Assembly: GCF_003344625.1 (NCBI RefSeq)
Contig: NZ_QPKJ02000001.1
Coordinates: forward strand, 1,426,001-1,490,000
Origin: Solirubrobacter deserti
Lineage (GTDB): Bacteria > Actinomycetota > Thermoleophilia > Solirubrobacterales > Solirubrobacteraceae
Direction: 5' to 3'
Length of the DNA stretch: 64,000 nucleotides
Below, one piece after another: positions 46,074-57,864 of the stretch (position 1 is its first letter; each line of letters starts with the position of its first letter). The notes beneath the pieces are model-generated. The model was not told the DNA's origin and ran no database searches. It saw only the letters and a program-made list of their open reading frames with translations. A program made the position numbers and the translations under genes.

Positions 46074-48913
46074 CCACTGCCTCCTACGCCTTCGTGCCGT
46101 GGGTCCAGAGCGGCATCGCCCGCTCGATCACCGCGGCCGACGAGGCCGGCGCGACCCTCGCGTCGACCGTCACGCTGCCCGTCAGCCTGACGGTCGACGG
46201 CGCCGGCACCGTCCCCACCCCCGTGCGCCTGTACGGCCCCGGCGACGTCACCGGCCTCGAACCGGGCCAGATCAGCCGCCGCGATCCCGCTCCGAACACC
46301 ACGCACTTCGAAGCCGGCTACATGCCGCACGTGCAGTTCCGGCGCGGCGACCTGCCATGGCTGTTCACGCCCGCGGCGCCCGGCGCGGCCAAGACGCGGC
46401 TGCGGCCGTGGCTGGTGCTCGTGTGCGTCCGCAAGGACGCGTCGACGCTGACGCCTTCCGTGCCGCTGCCCGTGCTCACCGTGAGCACGCCCGCCGCGGA
46501 GCTTCCGGACCTGTCGCAGTCATGGGCCTGGGCGCACGGCCAGATCACCGGCCTGCCCGAGGGCAAACGGCCCGCCGAGATCCTCGCGGCCGACCCGGGC
46601 CGCGCGTGCTCGCGGCTCGTGTGCCCGCGCCGGCTGGAGCCCGACACCGCGTACCGCGCGTGCCTGGTGCCCGCGTTCGCGGCCGGCGTCCAGGCCGGGC
46701 TCGGCCTGCCGATCAGCGCGCAGCTCACGCCCGCCTGGGGTCCGGGCACCGCCGGCCCGCTGGCGTTGCCCGTCTACGACAGCTGGGAGTTCTCGACCGG
46801 CCCGGCCGGGAGCTTCGAGACGCTCGCCCGGCGCCTGCACCCGAGCCCGTTCACGCCCGCCCCGCTCAGGCTCGACCTGACGACGGCCGGCAGCGGCCTG
46901 CCGGACGGCGGCGTGGTCGAGCTGCAGGCCGCGTTGCGCCCGGTCGGCCCCGACACGCCGCCCCCGGGGGCGCCGACCGCGTTCACGGCCGCGCTCGACG
47001 GCGCGCTGAAGGCGCCCGGCCTCGCACCGCCGCGCTACGGGTCGCTGCAGGGCGACACCGCGCCCTGGGTGAGCACGCTGAACCTCGACCCGCGGCTGCG
47101 GATCGCGGCCGCCGCCGGAGCGAAGGTCGTGCAGGAGCGCCAGGAGTCGCTGATGGCCCGCGCCTGGGAGCAGGCCGGCCCGGTCCAGGACGTCAACGCC
47201 GTCCTGCGCCAGGCGCAGCTCGCCCGCGAGCTCGGCACTGTGCTCATGGAGCGCCACCTCGCGCCGCTGAGCCCGTCCGCGCTGCTGGCCATGACCCAGC
47301 CCGCGCACGCCCGGATCGCGCTCGCCGCCGGCACGGTGGGCGACGAGCTGCGCGCGAGCCGCGTCCCCGCGGCCGCGACGTCCGGCGCGATGCGCCGGCT
47401 CGCGAGCGGCCAGGGCCTCGTCGCCCGCCGCGCCCAGGCGAGCCGGTCGGCCGACATGCTGGCCGCGACCGACGCCGCCGCGATGCGCCCGCCCGCCCCG
47501 ATCCCGGGCGGCATGGTCGTGATGATGCCGCCCACGGGCGCCGCCACGGTGACCCAGGCCGCGTCCTTCGCCACGCCGGGCGACGGCGACACGCCGCCGG
47601 CGAACGGCGAGAGCGCGACGAGCCGGGGCGCGGCGACGACGGCGCACGGCGACGGCACGACGGCTCCGCACGGCGAGGGCGGGACGACCGCGCACAGCGA
47701 GGGTGTGACGAACCGGCGCGCGGCGACGACCGCGCACGGCGAGGGCACGACGGCCCCGCACGGCGAGGGCGCGACGACCGCGCACGGCGACGCCGCCACG
47801 ACCGCGCGCGCCGCGACAACGACGGACGGCGGCGCCGCCACCGGCGCCGCGGCCGCCACGACCGCGCGCGCCGCGACGACGACGGACGGCGGTGCCGCCA
47901 CCGGCGCCGCGACGCCGCGGGGCGCCGCCACCGCGACGCCCCTCTCCGCGTCGACCCACGCGGCGGTCGCCTCCGCGCCGAGCGTGTCTCGGCCCGCGCT
48001 CGCCGCGGCCGCCCTGCGCACGCAGCTGCTCGCGCGGCTCGCGCCCGAGACGACCGTGCTCGCCCGCACGCAGGCGGCGATCGCCGCGCCCGCGGGCACG
48101 TGGACGCGGCCCGACCCGCTCGCGCCCGCCGAGGTCGGTCCGAAGTTCACGGAGCCGATGTACGACGGGCTGCTGCGCACGGCGCCGGAGCTGTTCCTGC
48201 CGGGCGTGAAGGCGCTCGAGCTGGACGGGGTGGCGCTGCTGGAGACGACGCCGGCCGTGATCGAGGCGTACATGGCCGGGCTCAACCACGAGCTCAGCCG
48301 CGAGCTGCTGTGGCGGGAGTTCCCGGCGCCGCTCGCGAGCACCGCGTTCCGCCAGTTCTGGGAGGGCGACGCGCCGGACATCCCCGCGCTCGCGAGCTGG
48401 GGCGACACCGCGCTCGGCACGCACCTGCGGGGCGGCGCGCAGCAGATCGTCCTGCTGGTCCGAGGCGAGCTGCTGCGGCGCTTCCCGACGACCACGATTT
48501 ACGCCGCCGAAGCCACGGCGACCGGCACGCTCGACCCCGCCACGCGCACCGCGCCGCTGTTCCGGGCCACCGTGGGCGAGGACATCGTCTGCCTCGGCTT
48601 CCCGCTCAGCGAGGAGAAGGTCCTCGGCGGCGCGGGCTGGTACTTCGTGTTCGAGCAGTACGCGGGCGACCCGCGGTTCGGGTTCGACGACACCGCCGCG
48701 CCCGGCGTGCCGAAGACGCCGGACCAGCTCGCGTGGGAGCACGTCGCGCTCGACGCTTCGGGCCACGCCGACGTCAGCCAGCCGATCAACGCGTCGGCCA
48801 ACGTCCAGGGCGCGTGGGGCAAGAACGCCGCCGCCACCGCGTCCCTGACCTTCCAGCAGCCGTTCCGCGTCGCGCTGCACGCGTCGCGGCTGATCACGAG
48901 GAGCGCCTCATGA
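46070..48913 (+). CDS. Uncharacterised 947-aa protein with low-complexity repeat linker
   Basis: 947 residues. The conserved N-terminus ([17 protein letters not shown], then [36 protein letters not shown] and [13 protein letters not shown]) and C-terminal half ([35 protein letters not shown]) belong to an unnamed family that occurs with the neighbouring genes in other bacteria. They are joined by an Ala/Thr/Gly/His-rich linker at about 500-645 made of tandem repeats. No signal peptide. ATG overlaps the previous stop, and its own stop overlaps the next start, both as ATGA. The role is unknown; a structural part of a large assembly is plausible. Confidence 0.8.
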   Translation: MTTASYAFVPWVQSGIARSITAADEAGATLASTVTLPVSLTVDGAGTVPTPVRLYGPGDVTGLEPGQISRRDPAPNTTHFEAGYMPHVQFRRGDLPWLFTPAAPGAAKTRLRPWLVLVCVRKDASTLTPSVPLPVLTVSTPAAELPDLSQSWAWAHGQITGLPEGKRPAEILAADPGRACSRLVCPRRLEPDTAYRACLVPAFAAGVQAGLGLPISAQLTPAWGPGTAGPLALPVYDSWEFSTGPAGSFETLARRLHPSPFTPAPLRLDLTTAGSGLPDGGVVELQAALRPVGPDTPPPGAPTAFTAALDGALKAPGLAPPRYGSLQGDTAPWVSTLNLDPRLRIAAAAGAKVVQERQESLMARAWEQAGPVQDVNAVLRQAQLARELGTVLMERHLAPLSPSALLAMTQPAHARIALAAGTVGDELRASRVPAAATSGAMRRLASGQGLVARRAQASRSADMLAATDAAAMRPPAPIPGGMVVMMPPTGAATVTQAASFATPGDGDTPPANGESATSRGAATTAHGDGTTAPHGEGGTTAHSEGVTNRRAATTAHGEGTTAPHGEGATTAHGDAATTARAATTTDGGAATGAAAATTARAATTTDGGAATGAATPRGAATATPLSASTHAAVASAPSVSRPALAAAALRTQLLARLAPETTVLARTQAAIAAPAGTWTRPDPLAPAEVGPKFTEPMYDGLLRTAPELFLPGVKALELDGVALLETTPAVIEAYMAGLNHELSRELLWREFPAPLASTAFRQFWEGDAPDIPALASWGDTALGTHLRGGAQQIVLLVRGELLRRFPTTTIYAAEATATGTLDPATRTAPLFRATVGEDIVCLGFPLSEEKVLGGAGWYFVFEQYAGDPRFGFDDTAAPGVPKTPDQLAWEHVALDASGHADVSQPINASANVQGAWGKNAAATASLTFQQPFRVALHASRLITRSAS
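47630..47914 (+). repeat. In-frame tandem repeats (2 x 90 bp and 2 x 60 bp)
   Basis: A 90-bp unit at 47630-47719 and 47720-47809 encodes [21 protein letters not shown] sequence. It is followed by a 60-bp unit near 47795-47854 and 47855-47914 encoding [22 protein letters not shown] sequence. All periods are multiples of three, so copy number can change without breaking the frame. Confidence 0.85.
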
Positions 48914-51900
48914 CCGATCTCGCGGCGATCGCCACGGCGCGCGCCAAGGGCCAGAGCGCCGAGGCCGAGGCGCTCGTGCTGGCCGACAAGCTCGTGGCCG
49001 CGAAGGCCGACCGGCGCCAACTGCGCAAGGACCTGGCCGAGCTGCCCGGCCGCATCGCCACCATCCAGCAGGCGCTCAACGAGGCGCAGGCGCGCATCGC
49101 GGCCGCCACGACCGCCCGCGCCAACGCCCAGGCCGAGTACGACCAAGCGTCCGCCGCCGCCGACGCGGCCGACGCCGCCGCGGATGAGGCCCAGCTGAAC
49201 GCCGACGCGGCGGCCGAAGAAGTCGAGCTGATGCTGTCGGACCCCGAGAACCGCCCGCCGGCCTCGGTGATCGCGGCCGCGCAGCGGCGCGCCCAGGCCG
49301 CCGCGCGGGCCGCCACCCAAGCCCGCAGCCACGCCACGGCCGCGCACAACACGGCGGGCGCGAAGTTCACGGCGCTGACCGCCGCGGACGCCGAGGTCGC
49401 CGCCGCCAACGCCCAGCGCACCACGACCCAGCAGCAGCTCACCGCCGCCCAGCAGCAGCTCGCCGCCCAGCAGGGCCGCCAGAGCGCGGTGGAGGCCCTG
49501 CCCGGCACGCTCAGCACGCAGATCGCGGCGCAGCGCCCGAAGATTGCCACGGCCTGGCAGCAGTGGGAGCAGCTGGTGCCGACGGCGAACCCGGCCGACG
49601 TCACGGCGCCCGAGGACCTCGCGGCGCTGATCGGCACCGACCTGCCGCTCGCCCTGCTGCCCGTCCGCCTCGAGACGCGTTTCGACCAGGGCCAGCTGCT
49701 CGTGCGCGTCTACCCCGACAGCCTGCACGTGGACGCGCACGAGCCCGAGCTCACCGCGGACGAGATCGCCTGGGGCAAGCGCTACCTCGAGCAGGAGCAG
49801 GCCGCGGGCATCACCGCGCCCGCGACGCTCGAGGCCTGGCGCGCCCTGGCCGACCGCTACGGCGCGCCGCGCGCGGCCTGGATCGCCCGCGCCGCCGCCG
49901 TTCCCGCGCCCCCGCAGAAGGCCGCCGCGTGGACGCGCGCCGCGCGCACGAACGTGCTCCCCGACCGCTGGATCGTGCTCGGCTACCGCGCCGGCACCCG
50001 TCGTTTCGCCGTGCTCGGCAGGCCGATCCCGGACACGCTCGCGCTCGGCCCCGACCCCTCCGCCACACCCGACCCGGCGCAGCCGCTCGGTCCCGACGCG
50101 CAGTGGCTCGTCGACTTCGACCAGGCGGTCGCGCGCGGCATGGCCGTCCGCGTCGCCGCCGACCCCGAGGGCTACGACCGCGTGCTCGTGCTCGGCCTGC
50201 GCGCCTCGCTCGACGGCACCCAGAGCGCGCAGCGGCTCGCGCACCTGCTCGACGCCCACCACTACACGGACGGGCTCGCCGTGCTCGGCCCGGGCGTCGC
50301 CACCAACAACACCGACACGGTCCGCTCGGGCTGGAGCACCACGGGCGAGGACCCCGCCGTCGTGCTCAAGCACGAGCGCGGCCCGGCGCTGACGGCCTCG
50401 CCCAACTCCGACGGGGCGCTCACCGCGCGGGCGCTCGGCGTCGCCGTCGAGCCGTTCACGCACGCGACCGGCGCGCAGGGCGCGTCGGTGGTCAACGAGC
50501 GCAACCTGCGCACCGCGCTGTGGCCGGCGACCTGGGGGCACCTGCTCGACCAGCTCACGGACGAGCTGTCCGACGAGACGGTCGCGACCGCCCGCGCGCA
50601 CTTCCTCACGAGCGTCGCTGCGGGCGGCGGCTTGCCCGCGCTGCGGTTGGGCCGCCAGCCGTACGGCGTGCTGCCCGCGATCAGCCTCAGCCAGTGGCGC
50701 CAGTACGACCCGGCGGCGCTCGACGAGCAGCTGGTCCCGCTGCTGCGCAACCTCGCGCCGACGTGGCGCGCGGCGCTCGGCACCATCCCCCGCCTCGCGC
50801 CCGGCACCGACCTCGCGACGTTCCTGGCCACCGCGGTGTCGATGAGCCCGCACTCGCTGCGCCACTCCATCCGCGGCGTCACCACGCCGTCGCCGGACGC
50901 GCTCACGTTCGCCCGCGTCGCGCAGGCCCTCGCCCCGCTGCGCGCGCTCAACCTCGATCTGCAGCCCGAGCTCGCCCACGCCGTGTTCGAGAGCGCCGCG
51001 ACCGAGCTCACCGGCCCGCTCGTGACCGCCCAACCCGGCGATGCGCCGATGCCGACCGGCGCCAGCTTCATCGCCTGGCTCGCGGCCAGCGGCCTCGACG
51101 CCCTGCGCACGGGCACGCCCCCGGCCGGCGCCAACGCGCTGCTGTTCGTCCTGCTGCGCCACGCGCTGCTGCGCACGTACGCGCTCACCGCGCTCAGGAT
51201 CGCCAAGGCCCGCGGGATCTCCGAGCCGGATGAGGGGGACACGTACGCGCGGCTGCTCGCGCCGCTGGAAGGCGTCACCGCCACCGGTCAGACGCTCGGC
51301 CAGCACCTCGACGCCGCCCGCGCCGCCAACAGCGCCGCCGGCTCGCCCGCCGCCGCCCAGCTCACCGAGCTGATGGAGGTCCACGGCGCGCTCCGCCAAC
51401 TGATCAGCCTCCCGACCGCCACCCTCGGCCGGCTCACCGGCGGCGTGCTCGACCTCGCCTCGCACCGCCTCGACGCCTGGGTGACCGGCCAGGCCACGCG
51501 CAAGTTGACCGCGCTGCGGGCCAAGAAGCCCGCCGGCGTGCGGCTCGGCGGCTACGGGGTGCTGGAGAACGTCAAGCCGACGATCACCGCGGGCGCGAGC
51601 CACGGCTACATCCACGCGCCCTCGCTCGGGCAGGCCACAACCGCGGCCGTCCTGCGTTCCGGCCACCTCGCCCACGAGGGCGAGGCGCTGCAGCTGGACC
51701 TCTCCTCCCGCCGCGTCCGGCTCGCGCTCGCGCTGCTGGACGGCGTGCGCGCCGGCCAGCCGCTCGGCGCGCTGCTCGGCTACCGGCTCGAGCGCGGGCT
51801 GCACGAGCACCACCCGAGCCTCAGCCTCGACCGCTATGTCGCGCCGCTGCGCAAGCTCGCCCCGCTCGACGACCTCACCGCCGCCGAACACGACCTCGCC

Positions 51901-53946
51901 GTCGCGCAGCAGGGCCAGCAGGAGGCGACCGGCGTGCTGGCCCAGACCCAGCAGCAGCTCTCCGCCGACCGGGCCGCCCACGACGCGGCGACCGCGCAGG
52001 TCAACAACGCGCAGAGCCTGGTCAGCGGCGCCCAGACGCACGCGAACGCGCTCGCGGCGCAGCTGCAGTCGGCCCGTGACGACCTCGCGCGCCTCCGAGC
52101 CACGCCCGTGGGCGGCTTCCCGGGGCGCACGGACTGGCTCGCCGCCGTCGCCGCGGCCGAGAACCGGATCCGGCTGCTCGAGCCGCAGGTGACCGCCGCC
52201 AACGGGCACGTGACCAACCTCGGCGTGGCGCTCGCCAATGCGCGCTCCCAGCAGACGCTGGCCGCGCAGGCGGTGGCGCAGCGCGAGCAGGAGATCCTGA
52301 CCCGCCAGGCCGAGGTCACGGCGGCCACGAGCGCGGTCACGGCCGCGCAGGCGCGCGTGGACGAGCTCAAGCAGGCGCGGCCCCGCGTGTCCGAGGCGGT
52401 GCGCGCGAGCAACGTCGCCGACGGGCTCGGGCTGCGCCAGCGGTGGCGGGCGGGCAAGGCCGCCAACCGCTGGGACGACACGACGATCCCGTTCGGCAAG
52501 GCCGGGCTCCCGCCGCTGTCGGGCGCCGACGGGCAGGCCGTGTTCGCCGAGCTGGCCGCGCTCGACGACGCCGTCGACGCGCTCGCCGATGTGCTCGTCG
52601 CCGAGAGCGTGCACCAGCTCACGCAGGGCAACGCGCAGAGCGCGGGCGCAACCGTCGACGCGCTCTCGCGCGGGGAGGCCCAGCCGCCCGAGATCGAGGT
52701 GGTGCGCACGCCGCGCTCGGGCACGGCGGTCACGCACCGGCTGCTGATCCTCGCCGACGCGGCGCCGTCGACCGGCTGGCCGACCGACGACACGCAGGTG
52801 CGCGCGAAGGTCGAGCCCGCGCTGGAGGCCTGGGCGGCGTCCGTGCTGGGCCCGGCCAACCGCGTTCGCGTGCGCGTGCAGCGCGGCGACACGATCGAGG
52901 ACACCGACCTCAGCGCGCTCAAGCTGTCCGCGCTCGACGTGCTCGCGCTCCAGGACGCCGACATCGAGGCGCGCTTCGGCGGGGAGCTGCTCGCCGCCCC
53001 CCCGACGCCCGGCTCGCTCACGCTCGACGAGTTCTTCGAGCTGGCCCGCGCGACACGCGAGCTCGTCGACGGCGCCCGCCCGCTCGACGCCCGCGACCTC
53101 GCGCTGCCGAACCCGGACGGCGCCACGGGCATCGACACCGCCGACCTCGCCGCCCGCGCCGCGATCGCGGCCGCCGCGCTCGACCACCCGGGCCGCGCCG
53201 CCGCGCTCGGCATCACCACGCCCGAGGAGCTCGACCGCCGCCGCAAGGCCGTGGCCGCGGCCACGACCGACGCCGAGCGCGTCGCGGCCGTGCTCGGCGA
53301 CGGCTTCCGGCTGCTGCCCAAGGTCACCGCACCGGACTTCAGCCTCACCGCCAGCACGGAGCTGCAGGCCGGCGACCCGCTGGCGGCCGTGACCTGGCTG
53401 CAGCGCGCCGCGCACGTGCGCGACGGCGCCTCCCGGCTGGAGTCCGCGCTGCTCGGCGCCGAAGCGACCTCCAGCCCGGCGAAGCTGAGCCTGAAGGTGG
53501 CGCAGCTCCCGCGTGCGACCGCGGACCGCTGGGTCGGACTGCCCGGACCCGCGACCGGCGGGAAGGTCAGCCTCGTCGTCCAGACCAGCGGCGCGCCGCA
53601 GCCCAAGCTCGCCGGGCTCGTGGTCGACGAATGGGCCGAGGTGATTCCGGACGCGTCCCAGATGACCGGCGTCGCGTTCCACGTCCCCCAGCCGGCCGCG
53701 CGGGCGCCGCAGGCGATCCTGCTCGCGGTCGCGCCCGACGAGGGCCGCGTCTGGAGCCTGAGCGCGCTCGAGGCGACCGTCCTGGAGACGCTCGAGCTCG
53801 CCCGGCTGCGCCTGGTCGACGCCGAGGCGCTGGCGGCGACGCCGCCCTCCGCGACGCGGCTCGGCCACTACCTGCCCGCGACCTACGTGGCGTCCGGGCC
53901 GTCCGACACGGTGACCAGCGACCTCACGGCGGTGATGAGCACATGA
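48910..53946 (+). CDS. Uncharacterised 1678-aa coiled-coil protein
   Basis: 1678 residues. Long coiled coil at about 15-220 rich in Ala/Gln, then a conserved globular block ([53 protein letters not shown]). A second coiled coil lies at about 985-1160 (residues after [20 protein letters not shown]), and a C-terminal region after it contains [21 protein letters not shown]. The family is unnamed, although the LPVRLETRF and [10 protein letters not shown] blocks recur in large proteins of many bacteria. Soluble, no signal. Both ends overlap neighbours by ATGA. The two coiled coils suggest a rod or scaffold, tens of nanometres long if fully extended. Confidence 0.8.
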   Translation: MTDLAAIATARAKGQSAEAEALVLADKLVAAKADRRQLRKDLAELPGRIATIQQALNEAQARIAAATTARANAQAEYDQASAAADAADAAADEAQLNADAAAEEVELMLSDPENRPPASVIAAAQRRAQAAARAATQARSHATAAHNTAGAKFTALTAADAEVAAANAQRTTTQQQLTAAQQQLAAQQGRQSAVEALPGTLSTQIAAQRPKIATAWQQWEQLVPTANPADVTAPEDLAALIGTDLPLALLPVRLETRFDQGQLLVRVYPDSLHVDAHEPELTADEIAWGKRYLEQEQAAGITAPATLEAWRALADRYGAPRAAWIARAAAVPAPPQKAAAWTRAARTNVLPDRWIVLGYRAGTRRFAVLGRPIPDTLALGPDPSATPDPAQPLGPDAQWLVDFDQAVARGMAVRVAADPEGYDRVLVLGLRASLDGTQSAQRLAHLLDAHHYTDGLAVLGPGVATNNTDTVRSGWSTTGEDPAVVLKHERGPALTASPNSDGALTARALGVAVEPFTHATGAQGASVVNERNLRTALWPATWGHLLDQLTDELSDETVATARAHFLTSVAAGGGLPALRLGRQPYGVLPAISLSQWRQYDPAALDEQLVPLLRNLAPTWRAALGTIPRLAPGTDLATFLATAVSMSPHSLRHSIRGVTTPSPDALTFARVAQALAPLRALNLDLQPELAHAVFESAATELTGPLVTAQPGDAPMPTGASFIAWLAASGLDALRTGTPPAGANALLFVLLRHALLRTYALTALRIAKARGISEPDEGDTYARLLAPLEGVTATGQTLGQHLDAARAANSAAGSPAAAQLTELMEVHGALRQLISLPTATLGRLTGGVLDLASHRLDAWVTGQATRKLTALRAKKPAGVRLGGYGVLENVKPTITAGASHGYIHAPSLGQATTAAVLRSGHLAHEGEALQLDLSSRRVRLALALLDGVRAGQPLGALLGYRLERGLHEHHPSLSLDRYVAPLRKLAPLDDLTAAEHDLAVAQQGQQEATGVLAQTQQQLSADRAAHDAATAQVNNAQSLVSGAQTHANALAAQLQSARDDLARLRATPVGGFPGRTDWLAAVAAAENRIRLLEPQVTAANGHVTNLGVALANARSQQTLAAQAVAQREQEILTRQAEVTAATSAVTAAQARVDELKQARPRVSEAVRASNVADGLGLRQRWRAGKAANRWDDTTIPFGKAGLPPLSGADGQAVFAELAALDDAVDALADVLVAESVHQLTQGNAQSAGATVDALSRGEAQPPEIEVVRTPRSGTAVTHRLLILADAAPSTGWPTDDTQVRAKVEPALEAWAASVLGPANRVRVRVQRGDTIEDTDLSALKLSALDVLALQDADIEARFGGELLAAPPTPGSLTLDEFFELARATRELVDGARPLDARDLALPNPDGATGIDTADLAARAAIAAAALDHPGRAAALGITTPEELDRRRKAVAAATTDAERVAAVLGDGFRLLPKVTAPDFSLTASTELQAGDPLAAVTWLQRAAHVRDGASRLESALLGAEATSSPAKLSLKVAQLPRATADRWVGLPGPATGGKVSLVVQTSGAPQPKLAGLVVDEWAEVIPDASQMTGVAFHVPQPAARAPQAILLAVAPDEGRVWSLSALEATVLETLELARLRLVDAEALAATPPSATRLGHYLPATYVASGPSDTVTSDLTAVMST

Positions 53947-55487
53947 CGACTTGGGAACGGCTGGAGCCCAGCTCGCGCGACCGCGAGCTCGCCCCGGGGC
54001 TCGAAGCCCGCCTGCACGACCCGCTGTGGCTGCTCGGCCGCCAGTGGCAGTTCGGCGAGCACGCCGCCGGCGCGACCGGCAGCGCGATCACGGCCGAGGT
54101 GACCGCCTCGGTGGCGCCGATCACGACGCTGCGCCACGGCCTGAACGGCACCGCGCAGCCGTACGCCGTGGGCGGCGCGCCGCTGGAGGCGTTGGTCGAG
54201 GCCGACGACGTGCACGCCGCGCCGACCCGCCGCTCCCGCGTGCGCGCCGGCCAGCACTTCGAGCGCCTGCTGACCGCACGCAACCTGGCCCGCTACGTCG
54301 CGACGTTCCGCAGCGCGTACCCGCTGGGCGGCGACGGCCTGTTCGCGGGGCGCGCGATCGACGGCGTCGCGCTCGCGGCCGACGTCCGCGCCAACCGCCC
54401 GCTGCCCGCCGCCGTCACCGCCGCCGACCGGCCCGCGGTCACGGCCGCCGCACAGGCGTGGCTGACGTGGCTGAACGGCCTCGTCATGAGCGGCTCGCTC
54501 GCGGGCTGGCAGCCCGACCGGCTCGAGTACGCGTTCGCCACCGGCTCCCCCGACGGCGTCACGCTCGAGGCCGAGGAGTACACGGACGGCCGTCTGGACT
54601 GGCACTCGTTCACGGCCAAGGGCACGCCGACGGCGGCCGGACGCACGACGCTCGGCCCGCTGACCGTCGTCCCGAGCGCGGTGACCTTCCCCGGCATGCC
54701 CGCCTCCCGGCTGTGGGAGTTCGAGGACGCGCGCGTGAACGCCGGCGGGATCGAGGCCGAGGCGACCGACCTCGGGCGGATGCTGCTGACCGGGTTCGCG
54801 CTCGTCTACGGCGCGGACTGGATGGTCGTGCCGCTCGAGCTCCCGCTCGGCTCGCTCGCCCGCATCACCAAGCTCGACGTGCGCGACACGTTCGGGCGCG
54901 TGACCACGGTCGGCCGCACCGCGCCGGACGGCGACTGGAGCATGTTCGCCCTCACCGGCGCGACCGACGGCGCGCTGTTGGTCGCGCCCGCGCTCGCTCA
55001 GAGCCTGCACGGCCGCGACGTCGAAGAGGTGCTGCTGCTGCGCGATGAGGCCGCGAACCTGGCGTGGGCGGTCGAGCGCTCGCTCGAAGGCCCCGACGGC
55101 CGCCCGCAGGACCAGGCGCAGCGCGCGCACGAGGGCGTCGAGCCCGAGCCGCCGAAGGCGCGCCCGGACGACGTGCTGCCCTACCGCCTGCGCACCGACC
55201 CGCCGCCGTACTGGTTCCCGCTGTTCCCGCAGCGCGCGGCGGCGAGCAACCCGTCGATGAGCTTCAAGCTCGGCGGCGCGCCGCGCGGCCGCGTGCTCAC
55301 CCCGCTCGCGAGCGACCCGAACCTGCGCCTGCGCGAGGACGAGGTCCCGCGCGAGGGCGCGCGCGTCACCCGCGCCTATCAGCTGGCCCGCTGGATCGAC
55401 GGCGGGACGTACCTCTGGCTGGGCCGGCGCAAGGCCGTCGGCCGCGGCGAGGGGTCCAGCGGCCTGCACTTCGACCTCACGGACTGA
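53943..55487 (+). CDS. Uncharacterised 514-aa protein of the five-gene operon
   Basis: 514 residues, soluble. The start [19 protein letters not shown], then [18 protein letters not shown], is the conserved family block that travels with the 1678-aa and 947-aa families. The C-terminal part has [21 protein letters not shown] and ends with [20 protein letters not shown]. No enzymatic motif is visible. Starts with ATGA overlap and is followed, one base after its stop, by the amidase gene. Confidence 0.8.
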   Translation: MTTWERLEPSSRDRELAPGLEARLHDPLWLLGRQWQFGEHAAGATGSAITAEVTASVAPITTLRHGLNGTAQPYAVGGAPLEALVEADDVHAAPTRRSRVRAGQHFERLLTARNLARYVATFRSAYPLGGDGLFAGRAIDGVALAADVRANRPLPAAVTAADRPAVTAAAQAWLTWLNGLVMSGSLAGWQPDRLEYAFATGSPDGVTLEAEEYTDGRLDWHSFTAKGTPTAAGRTTLGPLTVVPSAVTFPGMPASRLWEFEDARVNAGGIEAEATDLGRMLLTGFALVYGADWMVVPLELPLGSLARITKLDVRDTFGRVTTVGRTAPDGDWSMFALTGATDGALLVAPALAQSLHGRDVEEVLLLRDEAANLAWAVERSLEGPDGRPQDQAQRAHEGVEPEPPKARPDDVLPYRLRTDPPPYWFPLFPQRAAASNPSMSFKLGGAPRGRVLTPLASDPNLRLREDEVPREGARVTRAYQLARWIDGGTYLWLGRRKAVGRGEGSSGLHFDLTD

Positions 55488-55488
55488 G

Positions 55489-57825
55489 ATGGCCCAACAA
55501 CTCTTCAACCGGCTCAACGCCGTCTACACCGACGCGCCGTGGCGGACGATCGCGGCGCGGCCGAAGGACTGGCCCAAGAACAGCACCGGGACGCGGATCG
55601 CCGACGTCAAGACGCTGGTCGTGCACGAGACGGCCGGCTGGTCGGGACGCCGCAACGGCGAGGAGATGTTCGAGGGCGAGTACCTGCCCGGCAAGGGGCG
55701 GCACAAGGGCCTGACGACGCAGCTCTACATCGCGGGCGACGGCACCGTGATGCTCGGGATGGAGCTGCCGCGCAAGTCCGCGCACGCGAACTTCGTCAAC
55801 GGCTGGGCGCTCGGCTGCGAGACCGGCCATGGCTGGGGCAACTTCAAGCACACCGCGCACATCGGGCCGTGGACCACGACGGACGAGACGTTGGTCGACG
55901 ACCCGGACAACCCGGGCAAGAAGAAGCCGGGCCCGACCAACGGCAACCTGATCCCGCTCCGGGCCAAGCCCTCCAACCACTGGATCGCGCTCAGCGGCGA
56001 CGGCACGCTCGAGTCCGAGGCCGACGACGACCTGCCCGGCCTGAAGTTCTACATCCGCGTCAAGGACTTCCCCGGCGAGATCGTGCTCGGCACCTGGACG
56101 ACGGGCCGCTACGTCGGCCCGTGGCGCCAGCAGCTGCGCGTCCCCGAGATGGTGTTCAACGAGCACCAGTACCGCTCGTGGGCGCTGCTCGCGCGTTACG
56201 TCGCCGAGCAGCACCTGCTGCCGCGGAACTTCTCGCTGTACCCGTGGAAGAACCGCTCCGGCGGCTTCGGGGACGCCGGCACGGGACACCACGGCATGCT
56301 CGACGACGCGGGGCGGTTCGCGCAGATCGTGCTCGCCGACGAGGGCCTGTCGCGCTCGCCGCAGACGTTCGGGCTGCCCGCCGGCACCGTCCTGACCGAG
56401 GCCGCGCTGCAGGCCACCTACCCGGGTGGCAACCGGCCGTTCGAGCCGGCGGTCAAGCCCGTCCCGGCCACCCCGACCACGCCCGCGAAGCCCGGCAAGC
56501 CCGCCGTGCCGCGGCGCAACGCCCACTGGACGGCGCTGTTCAACGTCTTCCGCGGCTTCCACGCGCACGGCTACTCGGGCGATCCGAACCTCGGCGACGA
56601 CCATGACTGCCCCGGGCCGATGTTCGACTGGCACCGCTTCGCGCGCGAGGTGTGGGACTGGTGGTGGTGGCCGTTCGACCTCGACGCCGCCGCGCCGGAG
56701 ACCGCGGCCGCCGCGCGCCCGTACTCGCTCGCCAGCCGCGACGGCAACACGCCGCTGAAGGAGTACTTCTGGGGCACGCCGGCCGCGACCGTGCAGGGCC
56801 GCGCCCGGCCCGGCCTGCACGGGGCCAGCGGGTCCCCGCGCACGTTCGAGCTCCCGCAGACCGCGCGCGTGTACGCGATGGCCAACGGCGAGCTCGTCGC
56901 CGCTCGCTTCCCGGCCGAGGGTGCGGGCGCGAGCCTCGCCTTCGTGCTCGTCCGCCACGAGCTCTACCACCGGCTCGACGAGCGCCCGCCGGCGCCCACC
57001 GCGACCCCACCCGTGTTCGCGAACCGGATCGACTACAACATCCCGCCGACCACGGTCTACTCGCTCTACATCCACCTCGGCCGCCCGCCCGGGATGCGCT
57101 TCGACCGGGTCGTCCCGGAGAACCCGGAGTGGTTGAACCGCGTGCTCGCGCGCAAGAAGGAGTGCGAGGTGGGCACGGCGTTCCGCACGTCGGCGCGCGG
57201 TGCCGCGATCCCGCTCTCGCACTGGGACGGGCGCCCGCCCGGCGCCGGAGATCGGCCGTCGTTGCTGTCCGGCTGGTTCGCCGACAACGCCGCGCTCGGC
57301 CCGTTCCTGGAGCGGCTGCGCACCGGCATGGTCGCGGTCGCCCCGCAGGAGCCGAACACGCTGCCGATCCGGGTCCTGCTCGGCGACTACCTCGGCCACG
57401 CCGGCCCGATCGGCGGCGGGCGCCGCGGCGTACGGGTCGAGGTGTTCTCGACCACGGCGCTGCCGGACTTCACCGCCGTGGACACGACGACCACCACCCG
57501 CGGGTGGACGCCCCCGGCGGGCGCCGCCGCGCCGGTGGTCCGCTACGCCTCCGAGTGGGCGCGCACGCCGACGGGCGCCGAGGCCACCGCGCTACAGGCC
57601 TCGGGTGCCGACCTGGCGCTCGTGAACTGGTGGCGTGAGATCCAGCCCGCGACGCTCAACCCGCGCCTGCCGGCCGACGCGCACCTGGACTTCAACGGCG
57701 TCGTCCACCACTACGACCCGCTGTCCTTCCTGCCGTGGATCAACCAGCGCACGTGGCGCAGCGAGTGGCCGAAGTACCGCGCGACGGACCCGGCCGGCAT
57801 CCCCGCCGCACCGCGCCCGCGCTGA
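55489..57825 (+). CDS. Amidase_2/PGRP-like protein with large insertions
   Basis: 778 residues, no signal. Motifs of N-acetylmuramoyl-L-alanine amidase (zinc type): VVHETAG with His46, the block NGWALGCETGHGW, and HDCPG with His372. In ordinary Amidase_2 domains these lie about 130 residues apart; here the gap is 326 residues, filled with extra modules. Beyond residue 400 comes another region (GVRVEVFSTTALPD, then DFNGVVHHYDPLSFLPWI) without a named domain. The expected activity is cleavage of the stem-peptide bond in peptidoglycan or a modified use of the fold. It ends the operon and gives the only clue to its function. Confidence 0.82.
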   Translation: MAQQLFNRLNAVYTDAPWRTIAARPKDWPKNSTGTRIADVKTLVVHETAGWSGRRNGEEMFEGEYLPGKGRHKGLTTQLYIAGDGTVMLGMELPRKSAHANFVNGWALGCETGHGWGNFKHTAHIGPWTTTDETLVDDPDNPGKKKPGPTNGNLIPLRAKPSNHWIALSGDGTLESEADDDLPGLKFYIRVKDFPGEIVLGTWTTGRYVGPWRQQLRVPEMVFNEHQYRSWALLARYVAEQHLLPRNFSLYPWKNRSGGFGDAGTGHHGMLDDAGRFAQIVLADEGLSRSPQTFGLPAGTVLTEAALQATYPGGNRPFEPAVKPVPATPTTPAKPGKPAVPRRNAHWTALFNVFRGFHAHGYSGDPNLGDDHDCPGPMFDWHRFAREVWDWWWWPFDLDAAAPETAAAARPYSLASRDGNTPLKEYFWGTPAATVQGRARPGLHGASGSPRTFELPQTARVYAMANGELVAARFPAEGAGASLAFVLVRHELYHRLDERPPAPTATPPVFANRIDYNIPPTTVYSLYIHLGRPPGMRFDRVVPENPEWLNRVLARKKECEVGTAFRTSARGAAIPLSHWDGRPPGAGDRPSLLSGWFADNAALGPFLERLRTGMVAVAPQEPNTLPIRVLLGDYLGHAGPIGGGRRGVRVEVFSTTALPDFTAVDTTTTTRGWTPPAGAAAPVVRYASEWARTPTGAEATALQASGADLALVNWWREIQPATLNPRLPADAHLDFNGVVHHYDPLSFLPWINQRTWRSEWPKYRATDPAGIPAAPRPR

Positions 57826-57849
57826 GCCACCAACTACACGCCTCGTCGG

Positions 57850-57855
57850 TAGCCT
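57850..57855 (+). promoter_or_regulatory. -10 box of the blaI-type gene, with BlaI half-site upstream
   Basis: TAGCCT lies nine bases before the ATG at 57865, and ACTACA (57833-57838) lies just upstream. ACTACA is half of the ACTACA-nn-TGTAGT operator of actinobacterial BlaI-type repressors, so the repressor may control its own gene here. Confidence 0.4.
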
Positions 57856-57864
57856 GTGGCGGCG

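Noticed and set aside
48499..53868. 1789-codon minus-strand frame across the largest operon gene
   Set aside because: Antisense shadow of a GC-rich gene; low-complexity Arg/Gly composition and no motif, while the plus frame has conserved blocks and coupled starts.
42975..57825. Prophage or contractile injection system
   Set aside because: The amidase and giant proteins hint at it, but no capsid, portal, terminase, sheath, tube, baseplate, AAA or integrase gene can be recognised, and base composition is like the neighbours.
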